A stretch of DNA of 48,557 bases from IMG/VR virus record IMGVR_UViG_3300037245_001406, positions 1 through 48,557 of that record; one strand, 5' to 3'. The position numbers were made by a program, and so were the translations under genes. Every line of letters begins with the position of its first letter. The stretch's first letter is position 1. Below are positions 38,623 to 48,149 of this stretch, piece by piece. This stretch comes from a virus. Below the pieces are notes generated by a model, which did no database searches, was not told the origin of the DNA, and worked only from the letters and a program-made list of their open reading frames with translations.

Positions 38623-39075
38623 ATGGGCGGACAGTCAGCGCAAGGCACCATCCTCGCGCGGAGCGTAGACCCCAATTGGCCGGACAGCTCACCGCAAGGA
38701 GGTCCCGTCGCCTTTACGGACGTGGCCGAGCTCAGGGACCTCACCCCGCCGGCGTTGCAGCGCAACACCATCGAGACCACCACCCACAACGAGACGTGGG
38801 ACAAGAAAGTGGTTGGCATCAAGCGCCACGGTGACCTCTCGGCGGACCTCAACTTCGAGCCATCCGATGCCACCCAAGACCATCTCACCGGACTCCAAAA
38901 GTCCTACGACGATGGCGCGCGGGACATCTGGCAAATCACCTTTCCCAACACGGAGAAATGGCTTTTCTCCGGCTACATCACCGGCTTTGAGGTAGACGCG
39001 CCGGTGGATGACCGACTCGCCGCGGACCTCACCGTGGCCGTCACCGGCCAACACGAGTGGCAAGCCGCGGCCTAG
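38623..39075 (+). CDS. Major tail tube protein
   Basis: A 150-residue protein; ATG 38623 has GGAGGAGCAAG upstream. VAELRDLTPPALQRNTIETT, HNETWDKKVVGIKRHGDLSA, LNFEPSDATQDHLTGLQKSY and WQITFPNTEKWLFSGYITGF, then LTVAVTGQHEW, match the tube fold (beta-sandwich with helix). Small, very abundant proteins with a GxKRxGDLS core are tail tubes of siphophages. Its gene is followed by a strong hairpin (39096-39135), as the coat gene is. Confidence 0.85.
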   Translation: MGGQSAQGTILARSVDPNWPDSSPQGGPVAFTDVAELRDLTPPALQRNTIETTTHNETWDKKVVGIKRHGDLSADLNFEPSDATQDHLTGLQKSYDDGARDIWQITFPNTEKWLFSGYITGFEVDAPVDDRLAADLTVAVTGQHEWQAAA

Positions 39076-39095
39076 TGCCGTAGCCGCGCTCATCA

Positions 39096-39135
39096 CGCCG
39101 GCGAGCTCGAGGCCAAGGTCACGAGCTCGCCGGCG
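39096..39135. terminator. Hairpin after the tail tube gene (no T-run)
   Basis: CGCCGGCGAGCTCG (39096-39109) and CGAGCTCGCCGGCG (39122-39135) are perfect 14-base inverted copies around a 12-base loop. There is no T-run. The arm shares GCCGGCGAGCT with the hairpin after the coat gene. It may pause transcription or protect the 3' end of the tail tube mRNA. Confidence 0.55.
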
Positions 39136-39161
39136 CCTCCTATCACCACCGCGAGGAGAGA

Positions 39162-39686
39162 ATGGCAAATACGAGGAGCACCAAGAGCACCAAGCCGCCA
39201 GCACCAAAGGCCAAGGAGGACATCGAGCTCGTCCTCCTCACCGGAGCCGATATTCTCGATGCCGATGACCTCAAGACCACCACCATCTACGTGGAGGATT
39301 GGGGAGGCCACGTCCCCATCCGGCTCATGGATGCCAAGAGCGCGGAGACGTGGGGCCGCGTCTCCGCGGACAAGGACGCCACCGCCGTCTCCTCGGCCAT
39401 CGCGCTCGTCCGAGCGTGCGCCATCAATCCCGATGGCTCCAAGATGTTTGCCTCCAAGGAGAGCATCGAGCGCCTCGCCAAAAAGTCCATGCGAGGCATC
39501 CGCACCGTCTCCGATGAGTGCATCAAATTCAACGGCCTTGGCGACAGCCGCCGGCGCGAGCTGGCGGAGATGTTGCGGTTACGCGCCGAGGACGAGGAGC
39601 TCGAGGGTGAGATTGTGGCCGTGCTCATGGAGCTCGCCACCGAGCTCGACGGCGAGACGGCGGAGGCCGCGGCAAAAAACGCCTAA
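39162..39686 (+). CDS. Tail assembly chaperone, first frame (G-like)
   Basis: A 174-residue protein starting at ATG 39162. DIELVLLTGADILDADDLKT, then KTTTIYVEDWGGHVPIRLMD, AKSAETWGRVSADKD and MFASKESIERLAKKSMRGIR, RRRELAEMLRLRAEDEELEG. This is the G-like part of the tail assembly chaperone. Near its end lies the A AAA AAC slippery site, so a share of ribosomes make the longer G-T fusion. It helps the tape measure and tail tube assemble and is not in the virion. Confidence 0.82.
   Translation: MANTRSTKSTKPPAPKAKEDIELVLLTGADILDADDLKTTTIYVEDWGGHVPIRLMDAKSAETWGRVSADKDATAVSSAIALVRACAINPDGSKMFASKESIERLAKKSMRGIRTVSDECIKFNGLGDSRRRELAEMLRLRAEDEELEGEIVAVLMELATELDGETAEAAAKNA
39674..39680 (+). promoter_or_regulatory. 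Programmed -1 frameshift site (A AAA AAC)
   Basis: The heptamer A AAA AAC has the correct phase relative to the zero frame (AAA at 39675-39677, AAC at 39678-39680), with the stop TAA at 39684-39686 only four bases later. After a -1 slip the frame continues from 39680 through the T part to 40114. This is the classical arrangement of the tail assembly chaperone genes of siphophages. Confidence 0.92.
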
Positions 39687-40114
39687 AGGCGGACCCGTTC
39701 CGGCGGTTCGCCTATCGGCTTGCTCTGGCGCTCGGAGAGGTCAACGTAGATGAGATGCTCCGGCGAATTGACATCGAGGAGCTCCGGGAGTGGAGAGCTT
39801 TCGCGGAGCTCGAGCCATTTGGACCGCGGCGCGATGATGCGCGCGCGGCTCAAACCTCGTGGATGTTGGCGGAGCTCCACCGGGACAAGAAGAAACGCCG
39901 GCGGCCGTTTGACCTCGATGATTTTGTCTTGGACCACGGCGATGACAAGCCAAAGAAAAGGCGCAAGCGCAAGACGTGGAAACAAATGCGAGCCATCGGC
40001 GCGATGCTCGCCAGGGCGGCCGGCGCCAAGGTCCCGGCCAAGGTCCCGGAGTCCAAGGATGACAAAGCCGCCAGCATCGAGCGCGCCAGCGGCTACGATG
40101 ATGATGACGAGTAA
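39680..40114 (+). CDS. Tail assembly chaperone, frameshifted part (T-like)
   Basis: A 144-residue extension in the -1 frame. It has RLALALGEVNVDEMLRRIDI, then EELREWRAFAELEPFGPRRD, which is the T-like signature (LALALGE-x-DVxxML, EWxAFxxLEPFG). An acidic/basic C-terminal part follows (KKKRRRPFDLDDFVLDHGDD, ending GYDDDDE). The full fusion has about 317 residues (173 + 144). It is translated only by frameshift; a separate start at ATG 39755 would lose the first part. Confidence 0.86.
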   Translation, partial: RLKADPFRRFAYRLALALGEVNVDEMLRRIDIEELREWRAFAELEPFGPRRDDARAAQTSWMLAELHRDKKKRRRPFDLDDFVLDHGDDKPKKRRKRKTWKQMRAIGAMLARAAGAKVPAKVPESKDDKAASIERASGYDDDDE

Positions 40115-40163
40115 GTAGCAACGACGTCCACCACCGCGGAGGATGTGAGATAGGAGCCATACC

Positions 40164-43100
40164 GTGGCGCTAACAATTGGGACGCTCCGCGGTTTCCTCG
40201 AGCTCGTAGATAACTTTACTCCGGGGCTCGAGAAAGCCGGCAAGCTCGTCACCCAAGCCGGCGACAAATGGACCAAGACCGGCGCCAAGATGCAAGGCGC
40301 CGGCGTCAAGATGACGCTTGGCATAACGGCTCCGCTCGTGGCGGCCGGTGGCGCGGCCATCAAGTTTGCAACGGATATGAACGCCGGGATGGCCAACGTG
40401 GCCACGCTCATCCCCGGCAACTCCGAGCGCATCAAGGAGCTCAAAGGCAACGTCCAAGAGCTCGCCATCGAGACCGGCAAGTCCACCAAGGACCTCGCGG
40501 ACGGCCTCTTTCAAGTGGTGTCCGCCTTTGGCGATAGCGCGGAGTCCGCCGAGCTCCTCAGCATCAACGCCAGGGCCGCCGCGGCCGGCCTCGCCACCAC
40601 CACGGACGCCATCAATCTCACGTCCGCGGTGACCAAAGGCTATGGCGACACATCCGCGGCCGCCGTCCAAAAGGCCGCGGACCTCGCCTTTATGGCCAAC
40701 AAGCTCGGCCAAACTACTTTCCCGGAGCTGGCGGCCTCGGTGGGCCGCGTCACGCCTCTCACCGCCGAGCTCGGCGTCTCCCAAGAGGAGCTCTTTGGTG
40801 TGATGGCCACGTTTACCGGTGTGACCGGTGGCGCGGCCGAGGTCTCCACACAACTCCGTGGTGTCCTCCAAAGTCTCCTCTCGCCAACCGACTCCATGAA
40901 AGAGCTCTTTGGCGAGCTCGGCGTGGAGAGCGGCAATGCGCTCATCGCGCAACGAGGCCTCCAAGGCGCGATGGCCACGGTGGTGGCCGCGGCCAAACAA
41001 GGTGAGGGTGACCTCGCGGACTACATTGGGAGCATCGAGGGACAGACTCTCGCGCTCTCCGCGAGCGGAGCTCAAGCGGACACCTTCACCGAGAAGATGG
41101 CCGCGATGGGTGACGTGGCCGGCTTGGCGGAGGAGGCTTTCCGCGAGCAATCCGAGGGCATCAACGCGGCCGGTTTCCAGTGGCAACAATTCCAACAACG
41201 TATGGCGGTGGTGGCGCAAAATCTCGGAGACGTCCTCATCCCCATCCTCATCCGCGTCCTCGATTTCGCGGAGCCGCTCATTGATTGGGCAATGTCCGCC
41301 ATCAAATGGTTTGGCAACCTCCCGGCTCCCGTCCAAGCCGTAGGCGTGGCCATCGCCGGCATCGCGGCCGCGGCCGGACCGGTGTTGGTGGTCCTCGGTA
41401 CGCTCGTCTCCTCCTTTGGCGCCGTGGCCGGCGTGGTGGGTCCTCTCATCGGCGCCGTGGCCGGCACGGCCGGCCTCTCGGTTGGCATCGGCGTCCTCGG
41501 CGCGGCGCTCGCCACGCTCGCGGGACCTCTCGCCATCGGCGCCGCCGTGGCCGGCCTCGCCGTGCTCATCGTCAAGATTGGCTCGGCAAAGGCCGAGGCG
41601 GAGGAGGCCGCGCTCGCGCTCGCCAATATCAACGGCGTCATCATGGACAACGCGCTCGCCGTCAATGATTTGAAAATCGCCTACCAAACCGCCGGCGAGG
41701 AGGGCCTCCGCAAATTCTTGTCCGAGATGGACCCCGCGGTGGTCAAGAGCAAGGAGTTTTCCACGCAACTCTCGGACCTCCGCAACTCCGGCCGCATCAC
41801 CCAAGAGGAGTTTGAGGGCATCGCGGACACCGTCCGAGGTTTCCGCGATGAGGCCGGCCTTGTCCCGGAGGCGCTCGAGGCCGCACAAACGGCGATGGAG
41901 GGCACCACCACGGCCACCACGGCCGCGGCCGGCGCCATTGACCTCCTCCCGCCGAGCTTTGGCGCCGCCAGCTCCGCCGCGGATGATTTCACCGGCACCG
42001 CCTCGCCGCTCGAGCGCCTAATGTGGAAACTCCAAAACGCCGCGGCCGCGGTGGTCCCGCCGTTTGAGGACACCACCGAAGTGATGACGGAGTTTGCGGC
42101 GGGACCACCGGCCAAGGTCCCGGAGCTCATCGACAGCATTGACCGCTCGATGGAGCGGTGGGGAGTCACCATCCCCAACACCGGCCGCGAGCTCGCGGAG
42201 GTCAATAACCTCATGGCCTCCGGCCAAGTCCCCGCCAAGCAAATGGCCGGCATCGTGGCCGAGCTCCGGGATAGGTATGAGCGCCTCGGTGTGATGACGC
42301 CGGAAGTTAACGCGCAGCTCCGCGAGCTCGAGCGCGGCTCCAAAGCGGCCGGCGGTGGCCTCGGTGGGATGTTCGGAGAGTTTGACACCGGCATCCCGCT
42401 CCTTGATGGCGCCATCGGAGCTCTCGGCTCCTTTGTCTCGGAGGGCCTCGGTGGGCTCCTCGGCGGCATCACCGGCCTCTTTGGTGGTGACGGTGGTGGC
42501 GGCATCCTCGGCGGCATCATGGGTGGCGTGGCGAGCCTCTTTGGGAGCTCCGGCAAAAAGAGCGGAGACGGATTTCTCGGCGGCCTCGGCGGCATCATGG
42601 GGAGCATCACCGGCCTCTTTGGTGGGTCCGGCACATCGAGCGGCAACTCCTTTGTAAAGAGCGCCGAGGGCGCGCTCTCTGGACCCATCGAGGACGTCTT
42701 TGGCACCGCCGGAGTAATGGGCGGAGGCGGCTTTCTCTCCGGCATCGCCGGCATCCTCGGAGGCGGAGAGGGTGGCGGCCTCGGCGGCCTATTCTCCGGC
42801 CTCTTTGGTGGAGGCGGAGGCGGAGCCGGAGCCGGTGGCGGAGGTCTCGGAGGGATGCTCTCCGGCCTCTTTGGCGGCCTCGGCGCAGGCGGAGCCGGTG
42901 GGCTCCTCGGCGGCCTCACATCCATCCTCGGCACCGCGTCTAATTTCATCCCCGTCATTGGACCGCTCATCTCGGCCTTTGGGCCAATGCTTTTCAAGGG
43001 ACTCAAGGCGCTCGGCTCCAAGATGTTTGGCGCCATCGCGGGCCTCTTTGGTGGTGTGTCCGCGGCCGAGAAAGCCGGCCGAGAGACGGCCGGCGCCTTT

Positions 43101-44147
43101 GTGGGTGAGCTCTCCGGGATGCTCGGCGTGGCCGGCAAGGCGGAGGCGGCCGCGGCGGCCGCCGGCGGAGCCTCGGAGGCATGGGCCTCCAAGGTCATCG
43201 CCATCCGGGACTCTTTCTTGGCCGTTGGCAAGTCCGAGGCCGAGGCTCTCCGATTGGCGGACGCACTTTGGAAAGCCGAGAAAGAAGGGCCGGAGGCCGT
43301 CAAGGCCATCATCGCGCAAATCCAACCGACATTAGACACGGTTACCGCCGGGATGGCGGCCACCGGCCTCGAGCTCCAAGAGCTCCGCAACGCGGCCACC
43401 AACGCCGCCACCAAGCTCGGCATCTCCCACGCGGAGGCGCTCGAGCAACTCACCGCCGGGACAATCGGTTTCACACAAGAGGCCGGCGGAGCCATCAAGC
43501 TCCTCTATACCGATGCCCAAAAGGCGGCCGCGGAGATGGCCGGCGCCGTCACCACCACAATGGAGGAGGCCACCACGGCCGTGGAGCAAACGGCCACGGC
43601 ATCGGCCGCCGTCATCGAGGACGTGGCCACCACCACCGCCGGCGCGGTGGCGATGGTGGCCGATGAGGCCAAGGCCAAGACGCTCGAGGCCACCCAAGCG
43701 ATGATGGACCAAGCCGCGGCGGCCAAGACGGCCGCGGCCGAGCTCGCCAACGTGGACATCACCATCCCCATCAGGTTTGACGTTGGAGACATCCCGGATT
43801 TCGATGGCGGTGATGGAGGAGGAGGAGGCCGCGAGGATGAGCGGGAGCGGGAGCGGGAGGGTTTCGCTCGAGGCACCGGCTTTGATTTCCTCAACTTTGG
43901 CAAAGCCACGGACACCACGCTCCACGGTGACGAGGCCGTGGTCACATCGAGCCAGGGCCGCAGCCTCGCCACGATGGTGGGAGCCGCGGCTCGAGCTGGC
44001 GGAGCCTCCGCTCGCGGCGGAGCTGGCGGTGGTGGTGGTCCGATGGTGATAAAAGTGATGCTCCCGAATGGCAAGGTGCTCGCGGAGGAGGTCCTCGACA
44101 ACATGCCTCGGATGCTCTCTCATCGTGGCGTGGGCCGCGGCAACTAG
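40164..44147 (+). CDS. Tape measure protein
   Basis: A 1327-residue protein starting at GTG 40164 with TAGGAG upstream. The N-terminal third matches the TP901-type tape measure core: TDMNAGMANVATLIPGNSER, GLFQVVSAFGDSAESAELLS, TKGYGDTSAAAVQKAADLAF, GQTTFPELAASVGRVTPLTA and MATFTGVTGGAAEVSTQLRG. Membrane-like helices follow at about 390-475 (VGVAIAGIAAAAGPVLVVLG and similar), then long Gly/Ser/Phe-rich repeats (GGLFGGGGGGAGAGG) and helices. It sets tail length and leaves the tip on infection; about 1327 residues suggest a tail of roughly 200 nm by the usual 1.5 Å per residue rule (inference). A Gly-Phe/Leu repeat zone near 760-960 is unusually low in complexity. Confidence 0.95.
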   Translation: MALTIGTLRGFLELVDNFTPGLEKAGKLVTQAGDKWTKTGAKMQGAGVKMTLGITAPLVAAGGAAIKFATDMNAGMANVATLIPGNSERIKELKGNVQELAIETGKSTKDLADGLFQVVSAFGDSAESAELLSINARAAAAGLATTTDAINLTSAVTKGYGDTSAAAVQKAADLAFMANKLGQTTFPELAASVGRVTPLTAELGVSQEELFGVMATFTGVTGGAAEVSTQLRGVLQSLLSPTDSMKELFGELGVESGNALIAQRGLQGAMATVVAAAKQGEGDLADYIGSIEGQTLALSASGAQADTFTEKMAAMGDVAGLAEEAFREQSEGINAAGFQWQQFQQRMAVVAQNLGDVLIPILIRVLDFAEPLIDWAMSAIKWFGNLPAPVQAVGVAIAGIAAAAGPVLVVLGTLVSSFGAVAGVVGPLIGAVAGTAGLSVGIGVLGAALATLAGPLAIGAAVAGLAVLIVKIGSAKAEAEEAALALANINGVIMDNALAVNDLKIAYQTAGEEGLRKFLSEMDPAVVKSKEFSTQLSDLRNSGRITQEEFEGIADTVRGFRDEAGLVPEALEAAQTAMEGTTTATTAAAGAIDLLPPSFGAASSAADDFTGTASPLERLMWKLQNAAAAVVPPFEDTTEVMTEFAAGPPAKVPELIDSIDRSMERWGVTIPNTGRELAEVNNLMASGQVPAKQMAGIVAELRDRYERLGVMTPEVNAQLRELERGSKAAGGGLGGMFGEFDTGIPLLDGAIGALGSFVSEGLGGLLGGITGLFGGDGGGGILGGIMGGVASLFGSSGKKSGDGFLGGLGGIMGSITGLFGGSGTSSGNSFVKSAEGALSGPIEDVFGTAGVMGGGGFLSGIAGILGGGEGGGLGGLFSGLFGGGGGGAGAGGGGLGGMLSGLFGGLGAGGAGGLLGGLTSILGTASNFIPVIGPLISAFGPMLFKGLKALGSKMFGAIAGLFGGVSAAEKAGRETAGAFVGELSGMLGVAGKAEAAAAAAGGASEAWASKVIAIRDSFLAVGKSEAEALRLADALWKAEKEGPEAVKAIIAQIQPTLDTVTAGMAATGLELQELRNAATNAATKLGISHAEALEQLTAGTIGFTQEAGGAIKLLYTDAQKAAAEMAGAVTTTMEEATTAVEQTATASAAVIEDVATTTAGAVAMVADEAKAKTLEATQAMMDQAAAAKTAAAELANVDITIPIRFDVGDIPDFDGGDGGGGGREDEREREREGFARGTGFDFLNFGKATDTTLHGDEAVVTSSQGRSLATMVGAAARAGGASARGGAGGGGGPMVIKVMLPNGKVLAEEVLDNMPRMLSHRGVGRGN

Positions 44148-44156
44148 GAGCTCGAG

Positions 44157-47033
44157 ATGGCCGTTACCATCACCGTGGCCGGCGTTGACCGGACGGACGT
44201 TTGGAAGCGCGAGCGCACCAACTTTGAGCTCATCACCAATGGCCGCGGCAAGGCCTCCGGCATCGTCTTTGATGTCCCCGTTGGAGACGCTTTCCGGCCG
44301 GTGGATGGCATGGTCATCGTCATCCTCGAGGATGCCACCGTCCGCTACCGCGGCATCCTCCTCGAGCCGGAGGAGGAGGAGCTCGGAGACCGGGACCAAA
44401 ACCGGTTTGTCCGGTTCGATTGCTCGGCCTCGGATTTCAACCTCATAGCAGACCGGCGCACCGTGGCGGCCACGTATGAGGCCACGGCCTTTGAGGACAT
44501 CGTAGAGGACATCAACACCAACTATTTGACCGGCGAGGGCCTCACCACCACCGGCGTGGAGGCCGGCGCCGTCATCGACAAAATCATATTCAACTACGTC
44601 ACCGTCACCGAGGCTTTTAACATCCTCTCGGAGCTCGAGGGCAAGGCGTGGTTTATCGACGCGGACAAGGACATCAACTTTCGGGACCTCACGAGCGTCC
44701 CCGCGCCGGCGGACCTCGATGGCGCTATAGCTCTCCGCAACTCCGTCAAGATTCGGCCGGACCGCCAGAAATACCGCAACCGCCAATTTGTGATGGCGGG
44801 GACGGATATGTTTCCAATTGTGGCCACCGAGGAGGACGCCGGGGAGATAGCGGCGCGCGCCGCGCTCGAGGGCACATCCGGCATCTACGAGCGCGTCACC
44901 GAGGCCGGACCGGACATCACGAGCGGCGCCGTGGCCTCGGAGTATGCGGCGGACCTCATCGAGCGGTTTGCGATAGTCCCCAAAATCATCGAGCTCGAGA
45001 CGCGCACCGCCGGCTACGAGGCCGGCCAAGCCGCCACCGCGGATTTCCCCAACAACGATGTCAACAATGAGGCCGCCTTTATCGAGGAGGTTAACGGCTT
45101 CATCAACGAGGAGCTCGATGAGGTTTGGTATCGGATAAAGGCCACCACCGGAGACCCGTTTGGCGCGTGGATGGAGTATTTCCGCAAGGACGAAAAGACC
45201 AAGCCGCCTCTCCAAATCGAGCCGCCAGCTCCGGGAGAGTTTGACCTTGTGGCCATCGAGCCGGGGCCGGTGGTCCATGACCCACCGCCGGTGGATTTCG
45301 AGTGGTTCCAAGGTCCGGTCTCCGGCGCTATGGATACCTTTGGGAGCGCCCAAGGCGTGACGCCGGATGGCCTTTTCTTGGTGACGATGCGGCGCGGCGG
45401 AAACGCCGGCTCTGGCGGATGTCCCGGCGGTGAGTTTCCCGGATGCGCCGGCCAATGTTTCCCATCGGCGCGTCAAATCATCGTGGAGAAATACGCCATT
45501 GACGCGGTGACGCGCCAGGTGGCGACGTCACCGAGCGCGTGCGGCTCTCACGATGTTTTCAACGCCGGCGCCAACATCAAACAACAAATCTACATCTCGC
45601 CGGACGGGACCAAATGCGCCTACTTCCAAACCGCGGCGGTGGGCTCAGAAATGGGCGTGTTTTCTCTCGAGAGCATGAGCCTCCTTGGCTCCGTGGCAAC
45701 CTCGATGCTCGAAAACTCCAATCCCTCCGAGGGCATTTGGAGCTCGGACGGCTACATCTACGCGGTGGACCAAAGCGCCAATATCTTTGTCTACGATGTG
45801 ACCTCCCCAACGGCTCCCATCGAGGCGCAAGTCCTCGCCACGTCCGTCTCCGGCATCCGCGCTCTTGTTTTCTCACCGGACGAGAGCGTTATCTATGGAT
45901 GTGGCGGAGACCCGGATGGCGCCGCGTTTGACCGCTCCTCGCCGGCGGCCATCACCGAGGACACCGTCATTGCTATCGGTTTCTCCGCCGTTTCGTGGGA
46001 CCTCAATGACGATGGCACCGCGCTCGTCATGTTTCGCCGCGCCAGCTCCTCGGCGGTTTTTTGGGCCACCATTGATGTGGTCAAGAACACCACCACCATC
46101 GCGCTCAATACTCAAAGCTCCTTGGCCTTGTCCACCGGCGTGATGGATGGCGCCGGCGTCATCTTCGCCGGCGTCTCGGCGGTGTGTTGGAGCTCGAAAA
46201 ATGTCTCCTCGCCGGATAATAGTCTCAAGCTCTACCGGTTTGACGTCTCGGACCTCACGGCCGTCACGCTCGCGGAGACATTCTCGTGGAGTCACGGCAC
46301 CAACGGCAACATTGGACCGTTCAAGAACGCCACCGCCTTGATGGGCGCCTACATTTTCAACTTTGGTACGGACGCTCAAGTAGCCTACGCCAGCGCGGCC
46401 TATACGGACGTGGTCCCGCTCTCCATTGACCGGCCGCTCCGCGCCGGCTTTGGTGGCACCGGCATCACCAACTACAGCCCCGGAGAAATCCTCTACGCCT
46501 CCGTGGAAATTCCAACGGACCGGCGTTTCAACGGAGCTCTCACGCGCCTCCCCATCGGCACCACCGGCCAACATCTCATCTCGAGCGGCGGTCTCCCGTT
46601 GTGGGCGGATGTCCCCGGAGGCGGTGGACCCGGACCCGTAGCGGATGGCGAGCTCATCGCCTACCTCGGCACCGAGCTCGAGGTCCTCTCCGGGACGCTC
46701 GTGGAGGTCTCCGGCCTCTCCGTCAACGTGGCGGCCGGCTCCCAATACGCTTTCCGCGCCGAGCTCTTTATTGAGGCGGACTACCAGCTCGGCGCCAAGT
46801 ATGTGATGGGCGGCACCGCGCTCGGCACGGCCATCTACCAAATCCGCACCACGGACGATGACACCGGTGAGTGTTCCGTCCTCGTGAGCGGACAGCTCAA
46901 CGCGCTCCATCCCACGGCCGCGGCCGTGGGCGCCTCTGGCGTGGTCCGAGGTTTCACGGAGATAATGGGCTCGATTGATGTGACCTCGAGCGGCACATTG
47001 GTCCCGATGTTTGCCACGCTCAATGACCCGTAG
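44157..47033 (+). CDS. Tail-tip protein with a beta-propeller-like centre
   Basis: A 958-residue protein starting at ATG 44157. Residues 1-370 look like a baseplate-hub or distal-tail domain (ITVAGVDRTDVWKRERTNFE, FVRFDCSASDFNLIADRRTV). Residues about 390-790 contain repeated strands and WS/SPD motifs (QIYISPDGTKCAYFQTAAVG, EGIWSSDGYIYAVDQSANIF, VFSPDESVIYGCGGDPD, VSWDLNDDGTALVMFRR), suggesting a beta-propeller for receptor or glycan binding. From about 795 come GGTGITNYSPGEILYASVEI and GTTGQHLISSGGLPLWADVP, tail-fibre-like segments, and a last beta-rich domain. It probably contacts the host surface. Confidence 0.82.
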   Translation: MAVTITVAGVDRTDVWKRERTNFELITNGRGKASGIVFDVPVGDAFRPVDGMVIVILEDATVRYRGILLEPEEEELGDRDQNRFVRFDCSASDFNLIADRRTVAATYEATAFEDIVEDINTNYLTGEGLTTTGVEAGAVIDKIIFNYVTVTEAFNILSELEGKAWFIDADKDINFRDLTSVPAPADLDGAIALRNSVKIRPDRQKYRNRQFVMAGTDMFPIVATEEDAGEIAARAALEGTSGIYERVTEAGPDITSGAVASEYAADLIERFAIVPKIIELETRTAGYEAGQAATADFPNNDVNNEAAFIEEVNGFINEELDEVWYRIKATTGDPFGAWMEYFRKDEKTKPPLQIEPPAPGEFDLVAIEPGPVVHDPPPVDFEWFQGPVSGAMDTFGSAQGVTPDGLFLVTMRRGGNAGSGGCPGGEFPGCAGQCFPSARQIIVEKYAIDAVTRQVATSPSACGSHDVFNAGANIKQQIYISPDGTKCAYFQTAAVGSEMGVFSLESMSLLGSVATSMLENSNPSEGIWSSDGYIYAVDQSANIFVYDVTSPTAPIEAQVLATSVSGIRALVFSPDESVIYGCGGDPDGAAFDRSSPAAITEDTVIAIGFSAVSWDLNDDGTALVMFRRASSSAVFWATIDVVKNTTTIALNTQSSLALSTGVMDGAGVIFAGVSAVCWSSKNVSSPDNSLKLYRFDVSDLTAVTLAETFSWSHGTNGNIGPFKNATALMGAYIFNFGTDAQVAYASAAYTDVVPLSIDRPLRAGFGGTGITNYSPGEILYASVEIPTDRRFNGALTRLPIGTTGQHLISSGGLPLWADVPGGGGPGPVADGELIAYLGTELEVLSGTLVEVSGLSVNVAAGSQYAFRAELFIEADYQLGAKYVMGGTALGTAIYQIRTTDDDTGECSVLVSGQLNALHPTAAAVGASGVVRGFTEIMGSIDVTSSGTLVPMFATLNDP

Positions 47034-47041
47034 GGGAGACG

Positions 47042-47740
47042 ATGGCTCTCACCGTTGTCCAAGACACCAAGAACACCAACGGCCTCGCGCAAACTTTCGC
47101 CAACACCTACTCCGTGACGCCAACGGAGGGCAACCTCCTCGCGGCCTTTCTTTGGCATGATGAGACCGTGGCGGACATCGCCACGTTGACCTCGAGCGGA
47201 TGGACGCGGATGGCCACCGCCGTCACCACGCTCGGCGGCTTTGATTACCGTCTCCACATCTACGCCAAATTTGCCGGCGCCGCGGAGTCCACCACCGTTG
47301 GATGGGACCTTGGCGAAGTCAACCGCCGGACTCACGGCTACGCGGTGGAATACTCGAGCTCTGGCGTCACCGAGCTCAACGCCGAGGACGCGGCCACAAA
47401 GGTCACCGGGGACAACGGCGGAGCCGCGGCCACGTCCAATCAAGTGGACGAGGCCATCATCATCGCGGGCGGCCAAATTGCTTTGGCCATTTGCGGGACC
47501 ACAAACACGAGCGCCACGGCGCCATCGTGGGCCTCGGAAATCACCACCAACGAGAATTGGAGTAACAATTTCAAGGCCTCCGGCATCGGCTACGCGGACG
47601 GCGGAGCCGGGAGCATCCAACCTACGGCAACATGGGGGAGCAACCGGACCAATTTCCACATGGTGGTGGCGCTCGGCCTCCCGCCAACCACATCCAAGCT
47701 CAAGGCCGGCTCGACGTTTCGAGCTCTCAAAGTGGCATGA
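47042..47740 (+). CDS. Tail protein (fibre- or tip-associated)
   Basis: A 232-residue protein; ATG 47042 has GGGGAGACG upstream. It is beta-rich throughout (SVTPTEGNLLAAFLWHDETV, FDYRLHIYAKFAGAAESTTV, QVDEAIIIAGGQIALAICGT, NFHMVVALGLPPTTSKLKAG). This fits the TPxxGNLLVA-type minor tail protein repeated in phages of several kinds. It could be a second adhesin or a cap of the tip. Confidence 0.7.
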   Translation: MALTVVQDTKNTNGLAQTFANTYSVTPTEGNLLAAFLWHDETVADIATLTSSGWTRMATAVTTLGGFDYRLHIYAKFAGAAESTTVGWDLGEVNRRTHGYAVEYSSSGVTELNAEDAATKVTGDNGGAAATSNQVDEAIIIAGGQIALAICGTTNTSATAPSWASEITTNENWSNNFKASGIGYADGGAGSIQPTATWGSNRTNFHMVVALGLPPTTSKLKAGSTFRALKVA

Positions 47741-47761
47741 GGAGCCGGAGCCGGTGGAGTG

Positions 47762-47767
47762 TATAAT
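47762..47767 (+). promoter_or_regulatory. Possible -10 box of an internal promoter
   Basis: A perfect TATAAT lies in the 47741-47807 gap upstream of the small membrane gene. No convincing -35 box was found 15-19 bases upstream, so the assignment is weak. If real, it would drive the lysis genes. Confidence 0.3.
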
Positions 47768-47807
47768 CCCGGCGACGGCCAGCAACGAGGGGACCAAGAC
47801 TAGGCCG

Positions 47808-48149
47808 ATGGACAGCACCGCGGGGAAGAAACCAGCACGGCGGGAGATGACGTTGGCCGAGGGTTTGGCGGATTTTGCAAGACCGAATAGTGGCAAGGAT
47901 TGGTCCCGTTTGGCGCTCGGCCTTGTGGCCGGCGTTGCAATGCTCCTCGTGGGCCGCGTGTGGGGGGAGTCCATGCTCGTGGGCACCACCGAGCGCGCGC
48001 TCCGCAATGAGGTCCGCGTGGAGGCGATAGAGCAACGCTTCGAGGACCACGTCCGCGTCCAATCCGAGCAAAACCGCACCGTCCTCGAGCAACTCACGGA
48101 AATCCGCCGGCTCCTACAGGACCGGCAAAATGGACCCTCGGACAATTGA
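47808..48149 (+). CDS. Small membrane protein with coiled-coil tail
   Basis: A 113-residue protein starting at ATG 47808. Hydrophilic N-terminus (DSTAGKKPARREMTLAEGLA), one membrane helix (about 43-58, LALGLVAGVAMLLVGRVW), then a charged helix (VEAIEQRFEDHVRVQSEQNR, TVLEQLTEIRRLLQDRQ). Resembles small phage lysis-region proteins such as anti-holins or Rz-like proteins. It overlaps the next gene by 20 bases. A lysis role is inferred only from position and topology. Confidence 0.68.
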   Translation: MDSTAGKKPARREMTLAEGLADFARPNSGKDWSRLALGLVAGVAMLLVGRVWGESMLVGTTERALRNEVRVEAIEQRFEDHVRVQSEQNRTVLEQLTEIRRLLQDRQNGPSDN

